A DNA stretch of 64,000 nt, from the NCBI RefSeq assembly GCF_002754475.1, contig NZ_PEFL01000001.1:1488001-1552000 (forward strand). Reading direction: 5' to 3'. The stretch's first letter is position 1. Each line of letters opens with the position of its first letter. Position numbers and translations under genes: made by a program. Shown here piece after piece: positions 61,403 through 64,000 of the stretch. The DNA comes from Comamonas sp. 26 (GTDB taxonomy: Bacteria > Pseudomonadota > Gammaproteobacteria > Burkholderiales > Burkholderiaceae_C). The notes beneath the pieces were generated by a model. The model saw only the letters and a program-made list of their open reading frames with translations. It was not told where the DNA came from and searched no databases.

Positions 61403-63295
61403 ATGAGTTCGCAATATTCGACCCTGTGCACTGCACAGGCGGCATCGCGCGTACGCGCCACATTTGTTCTTCGTCCCACTTTGCTGGCTTCGCTGCTGGT
61501 CATGGCATCTGCTGCACAGGCCCAGCAGGTTGCGCTGGCTGATACCGTGAGCATGAAGGAGATGGTGGTCACGGCTAACCGCATCGAACAACCTTTGTCG
61601 GACCTGGTGGCCGATATGTCCATTGTGGACCGTGAAACCATTGAAGCTGCTGGCGCCGCCGGTGTGGCCGATGTGCTTTCTCGCTTGCCCGGCATTCAGA
61701 TGGTGCGCAATGGTGGTGCTGGTGCTTCAACCAGCGTTTATCTGCGCGGCGCTGATACGCGCTTTACGGCTGTCTATGTCGACGGCGTGCGTCTCGACTC
61801 CCAATCTACCGGCGGTGCTTCCTGGCAAGACATTCCGCTTGAGTCCATTGACCGCATTGAAGTGCTGCGTGGCCCGGCTGCCGCCGTCTATGGCTCGGAC
61901 GCAATTGGTGGTGTGGTTCAGATCTTTACCAAGAAGGGCGAAGGCAAGGCCAAGCCTTACGTGGGTCTGGGCTGGGGCAGCCGTGGCACGGTAAAGGCAC
62001 AAGCGGGTGTCAGCGGTGGTGTGGCTGGCTGGGACTACAACCTGGGTGTCTCGCACGCCAGCAGCAACGGCTTTAATTCAAGAACGTCTGCGGGTGCCAA
62101 TCCTGATGCCGACGGCTATCGCAGCAATGCCTTCAACGGCCGTATTGGCTATCAGCTGTCGGCGAATCAGCGCGTAGAAGCCACTGCGCTGACCAGCTAC
62201 ATGAACTCTGGCTACGACGTCAGCAAGGACGATGACCGCAGCATCTACAAGATGAGCGCCGTGGGTTTGAACTGGCAGGCCAAATGGAGTGATATTTACA
62301 GCACACGCCTGCAGTACACGCAGTCGCGTGACTTCTATCAGACCAAGCCCAGCGTTTATGAAACCGATACACGCTTGCACAGCTATCTGTTCCAGAACGA
62401 ATGGAAGCTGGGCGCGCAGACCGTGACCGCCGCACTGGAACGCCGTGAAGACAAGCTGGTCAACAGCGGCCTGGATATCGGCAGTCGCGAGCGCTCGCAG
62501 AATGCGCTGGCGCTAGGTTACGGCCTGAATCTGGGCAAGCACACGTTGCAGCTCAATGCCCGCCATGACCGCGATAGTGAGTTTGGTGGCCACACTACAG
62601 GCAGTGCTGCCTATGGCTACGAGTTCATTCCTAACTGGCGTGCCACGGCATCGGCTGGCACATCCTTCCGTGCACCCACGCTGTACCAGCGCTTCAGCCA
62701 GTATGGCGATTCATCGCTGGTGCCTGAAGAAGGCCGCAATGTGGAGCTGGGCCTGAAGTGGGGCAAGGGCAGCGATAGCTTCTCGGCCACGGTTTATCGC
62801 AACAACCTTTCGAACCTCATCAACTATGTGGGCAAGACAGGTACCTGCCCTGGCAATATCGGAACTTTCGGCGGCTGCTATGCCAACGTGGCCAATGCCC
62901 GTTACGAAGGCATTACCTTTGCTGCCAGCACCCGCGTGGGAATGGTGAACCTGCAAGGCTCGGTGGACTTCCAGAATCCGCGTGATACGGACAAGGACTT
63001 GCAACTGGCCCGCCGCTCCAAGCGCTATGCCAGCCTGTCTGCGGACACCAAGGTCGCAGGCTGGAAGCTGGGTGCCGAGATGCAGACCGCAGGCAAACGC
63101 TTTGATGATGCCGCCAACAAAAACGTGCTGGGCGGCTACACGCTCTGGAACCTGAGCGCGCAAAAGCAGCTGAGCCGCGACTGGAGCCTGGTGGCCCGCG
63201 TCAACAATCTGGCTGACAAGCGTTATGAACTGGCTCGCACTTACGCCACCGAAGGCCGCAGCGGCTATATCGGCGTGAAGTGGGAAGCTAACTAA
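61403..63295 (+). CDS. btuB: TonB-dependent vitamin B12 receptor (BtuB-like)
   Basis: 630 residues. A signal peptide (LLASLLVMASAAQAQQ) is followed by a TonB box-like EMVVTANR. The plug domain has DVLSRLPGIQMVRNGG, SVYLRGADTRFTAVYVDGVR and IDRIEVLRGPAAAVYGSDAI. A 22-strand barrel ends in the expected aromatic pattern (NLADKRYELARTYATEGRSGYIGVKW). It is identified as a cobalamin receptor by the BtuB-type plug and by the B12 riboswitch directly upstream. ATG 61403 is chosen to give the signal peptide; the longer open frame from 61322 overlaps the aptamer end region. Confidence 0.92.
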   Translation: MSSQYSTLCTAQAASRVRATFVLRPTLLASLLVMASAAQAQQVALADTVSMKEMVVTANRIEQPLSDLVADMSIVDRETIEAAGAAGVADVLSRLPGIQMVRNGGAGASTSVYLRGADTRFTAVYVDGVRLDSQSTGGASWQDIPLESIDRIEVLRGPAAAVYGSDAIGGVVQIFTKKGEGKAKPYVGLGWGSRGTVKAQAGVSGGVAGWDYNLGVSHASSNGFNSRTSAGANPDADGYRSNAFNGRIGYQLSANQRVEATALTSYMNSGYDVSKDDDRSIYKMSAVGLNWQAKWSDIYSTRLQYTQSRDFYQTKPSVYETDTRLHSYLFQNEWKLGAQTVTAALERREDKLVNSGLDIGSRERSQNALALGYGLNLGKHTLQLNARHDRDSEFGGHTTGSAAYGYEFIPNWRATASAGTSFRAPTLYQRFSQYGDSSLVPEEGRNVELGLKWGKGSDSFSATVYRNNLSNLINYVGKTGTCPGNIGTFGGCYANVANARYEGITFAASTRVGMVNLQGSVDFQNPRDTDKDLQLARRSKRYASLSADTKVAGWKLGAEMQTAGKRFDDAANKNVLGGYTLWNLSAQKQLSRDWSLVARVNNLADKRYELARTYATEGRSGYIGVKWEAN

Positions 63296-63306
63296 GCAGG
63301 CCAGCC

Positions 63307-64000
63307 ATGACATCCATCGCAATGCCGGAAAAAACCACTCGCTGCCCCGCCATCCTGATCAGTGCTCCGGCCTCCGGCCAGGGCAAGACGACTGTGACGG
63401 CGGCGCTGGCGCGGCTACATGCGCGGCAGGGCCGCAAGGTGCGCGTGTTCAAGTGCGGTCCTGATTTTCTGGACCCGTACTGGCATGAGCTGGCCAGTGG
63501 GGAGCCCGTGCATTCGGTGGATTTGTGGATGACCGGCGAGGCGGATGTGCGCCAGCGCCTGCATGAGGCAGCCCAGGAGGCCGATCTCATGCTGGTCGAG
63601 GGCGTTATGGGCCTGTTTGACGGCAACTTCAGCGCGGCTGATCTGGCGCAACTGCTGGGTCTGCCAGTGCTGGCAGTGGTCGATGCATCGGCCATGGCGG
63701 GTACGTTTGGTGCACTGGCCTATGGCCTGCAGCATTACCAAAGCGGCCTGCGCTGGGCGGGCATGCTGGCCAATCGCGTGGCCACGGCCCATCATGCTGA
63801 CTTGCTCAAGCAAGGTTTACGTGACCCGGCGCTGTGGCTGGGTGCCATGCCCGGCGTGCAACTGGGTGATAACGCACCCAAGGCGCGCACGGCCGCACTG
63901 CTGCCTGAACGGCACCTGGGCCTGATTGCGGCCCATGAACTGAGCGATGCCATGCAGCGACTTGATGCCGCTGCGGATGCGCTGGCACAGACGCCGCTCG
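63307..64000 (+). CDS. Cobyrinate a,c-diamide synthase, N-terminal part
   Basis: The frame is open from ATG 63307 to the right edge (231 codons), so the C-terminal glutaminase domain is missing. Visible: the ATP-binding P-loop ISAPASGQGKTTVTAALARL, VFKCGPDFLDPYWH and VEGVMGLFDGNFSAADLAQL, typical of CbiA/CobB, which amidates the a and c side chains of cobyrinic acid in B12 synthesis. It starts 11 bases after btuB and probably shares its riboswitch control. It is likely the first of a cobalamin synthesis operon continuing to the right. Confidence 0.9.
   Translation, partial: MTSIAMPEKTTRCPAILISAPASGQGKTTVTAALARLHARQGRKVRVFKCGPDFLDPYWHELASGEPVHSVDLWMTGEADVRQRLHEAAQEADLMLVEGVMGLFDGNFSAADLAQLLGLPVLAVVDASAMAGTFGALAYGLQHYQSGLRWAGMLANRVATAHHADLLKQGLRDPALWLGAMPGVQLGDNAPKARTAALLPERHLGLIAAHELSDAMQRLDAAADALAQTPL

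Noticed and set aside
1..64000. CRISPR arrays, insertion sequences or prophage genes
   Set aside because: No evenly spaced direct repeats, transposase, integrase or phage structural genes were found on either strand.

Overview
The window is a GC-rich betaproteobacterial chromosome segment. It most likely comes from Comamonas (Comamonadaceae, Burkholderiales). Four things point there: a short-chain dehydrogenase that I recognise from memory as very close to the 3-beta/17-beta-hydroxysteroid dehydrogenase of Comamonas testosteroni; several orphan Bug-type (tripartite tricarboxylate receptor) binding proteins; a ccoI-S-N-O-Q-P-G-H cluster beside fnr and hemN; and a family of degenerate palindromic elements in the gaps between genes. 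No integrase, transposase, phage gene or CRISPR array was seen, so this looks like core and near-core chromosome rather than an island.

Layout. 1-1.6 kb: the end of a DUF1329 protein and the hydroxysteroid dehydrogenase. 1.6-1.8 kb: two identical tRNA-Ser(GGA) genes. 1.9-3.4 kb: an nfeD/paraslipin pair. 3.5-6 kb: a PLP amino-acid decarboxylase with a histone-H1-like tail. 6.2-10.5 kb: a small catabolic unit (HMG-CoA-lyase-like protein, CaiB/BaiF CoA-transferase, Bug receptor) divergent from an IclR regulator. 10.5-13.2 kb: a signal-peptide-bearing ATP-dependent DNA ligase, a lipoprotein SodC and FabI. 13.3-19 kb: a yejABEF-type peptide ABC importer. 19-21.4 kb: a small basic ORF, cbpM/cbpA and a thioredoxin. 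21.5-29.8 kb: the rimP-nusA-infB-rbfA-truB-typA information-processing operon. 29.9-33 kb: a polar amino-acid ABC importer. 33-37 kb: a cytochrome c, a Trp-rich peptide, ilvD and a Bug receptor. 37-42.3 kb: lgt, then a malonate unit (malonyl-CoA decarboxylase, Bug receptor, malonyl-CoA synthetase). 42.5-54.6 kb: universal stress protein, the cbb3 oxidase structural and assembly genes, fnr, hemN and a SafE-like membrane protein. 54.7-59.9 kb: an HD-GYP-like protein, a PAS-GGDEF-EAL protein and a LuxR-type regulator. 59.9-60.9 kb: 6S RNA, zapA and a ZapB-like coiled coil. 61.1-64 kb: a cobalamin riboswitch, a BtuB-like TonB receptor and the start of a cobyrinate diamide synthase.

How the genes work together. 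The clearest system is micro-oxic respiration. Fnr sits next to two near-consensus FNR boxes, one in the uspA/ccoI gap and one before hemN. This links oxygen sensing to cbb3 oxidase synthesis, copper delivery (CcoI, SafE-like protein), accessory proteins (CcoG, CcoH, CcoS) and anaerobic haem synthesis. Two catabolic units pair CoA-activating and carbon-carbon-cleaving enzymes with orphan Bug receptors. The vitamin B12 genes at the right edge are preceded by a riboswitch. I found no clearly novel multi-gene defence or mobile system. The most interesting leads are the interspersed palindromic element family, the H1-like decarboxylase tail, the two Bug-linked acyl-CoA units, the overlapping c-di-GMP gene pair, the exported DNA ligase and the tandem hairpins between ccoG and ccoH.
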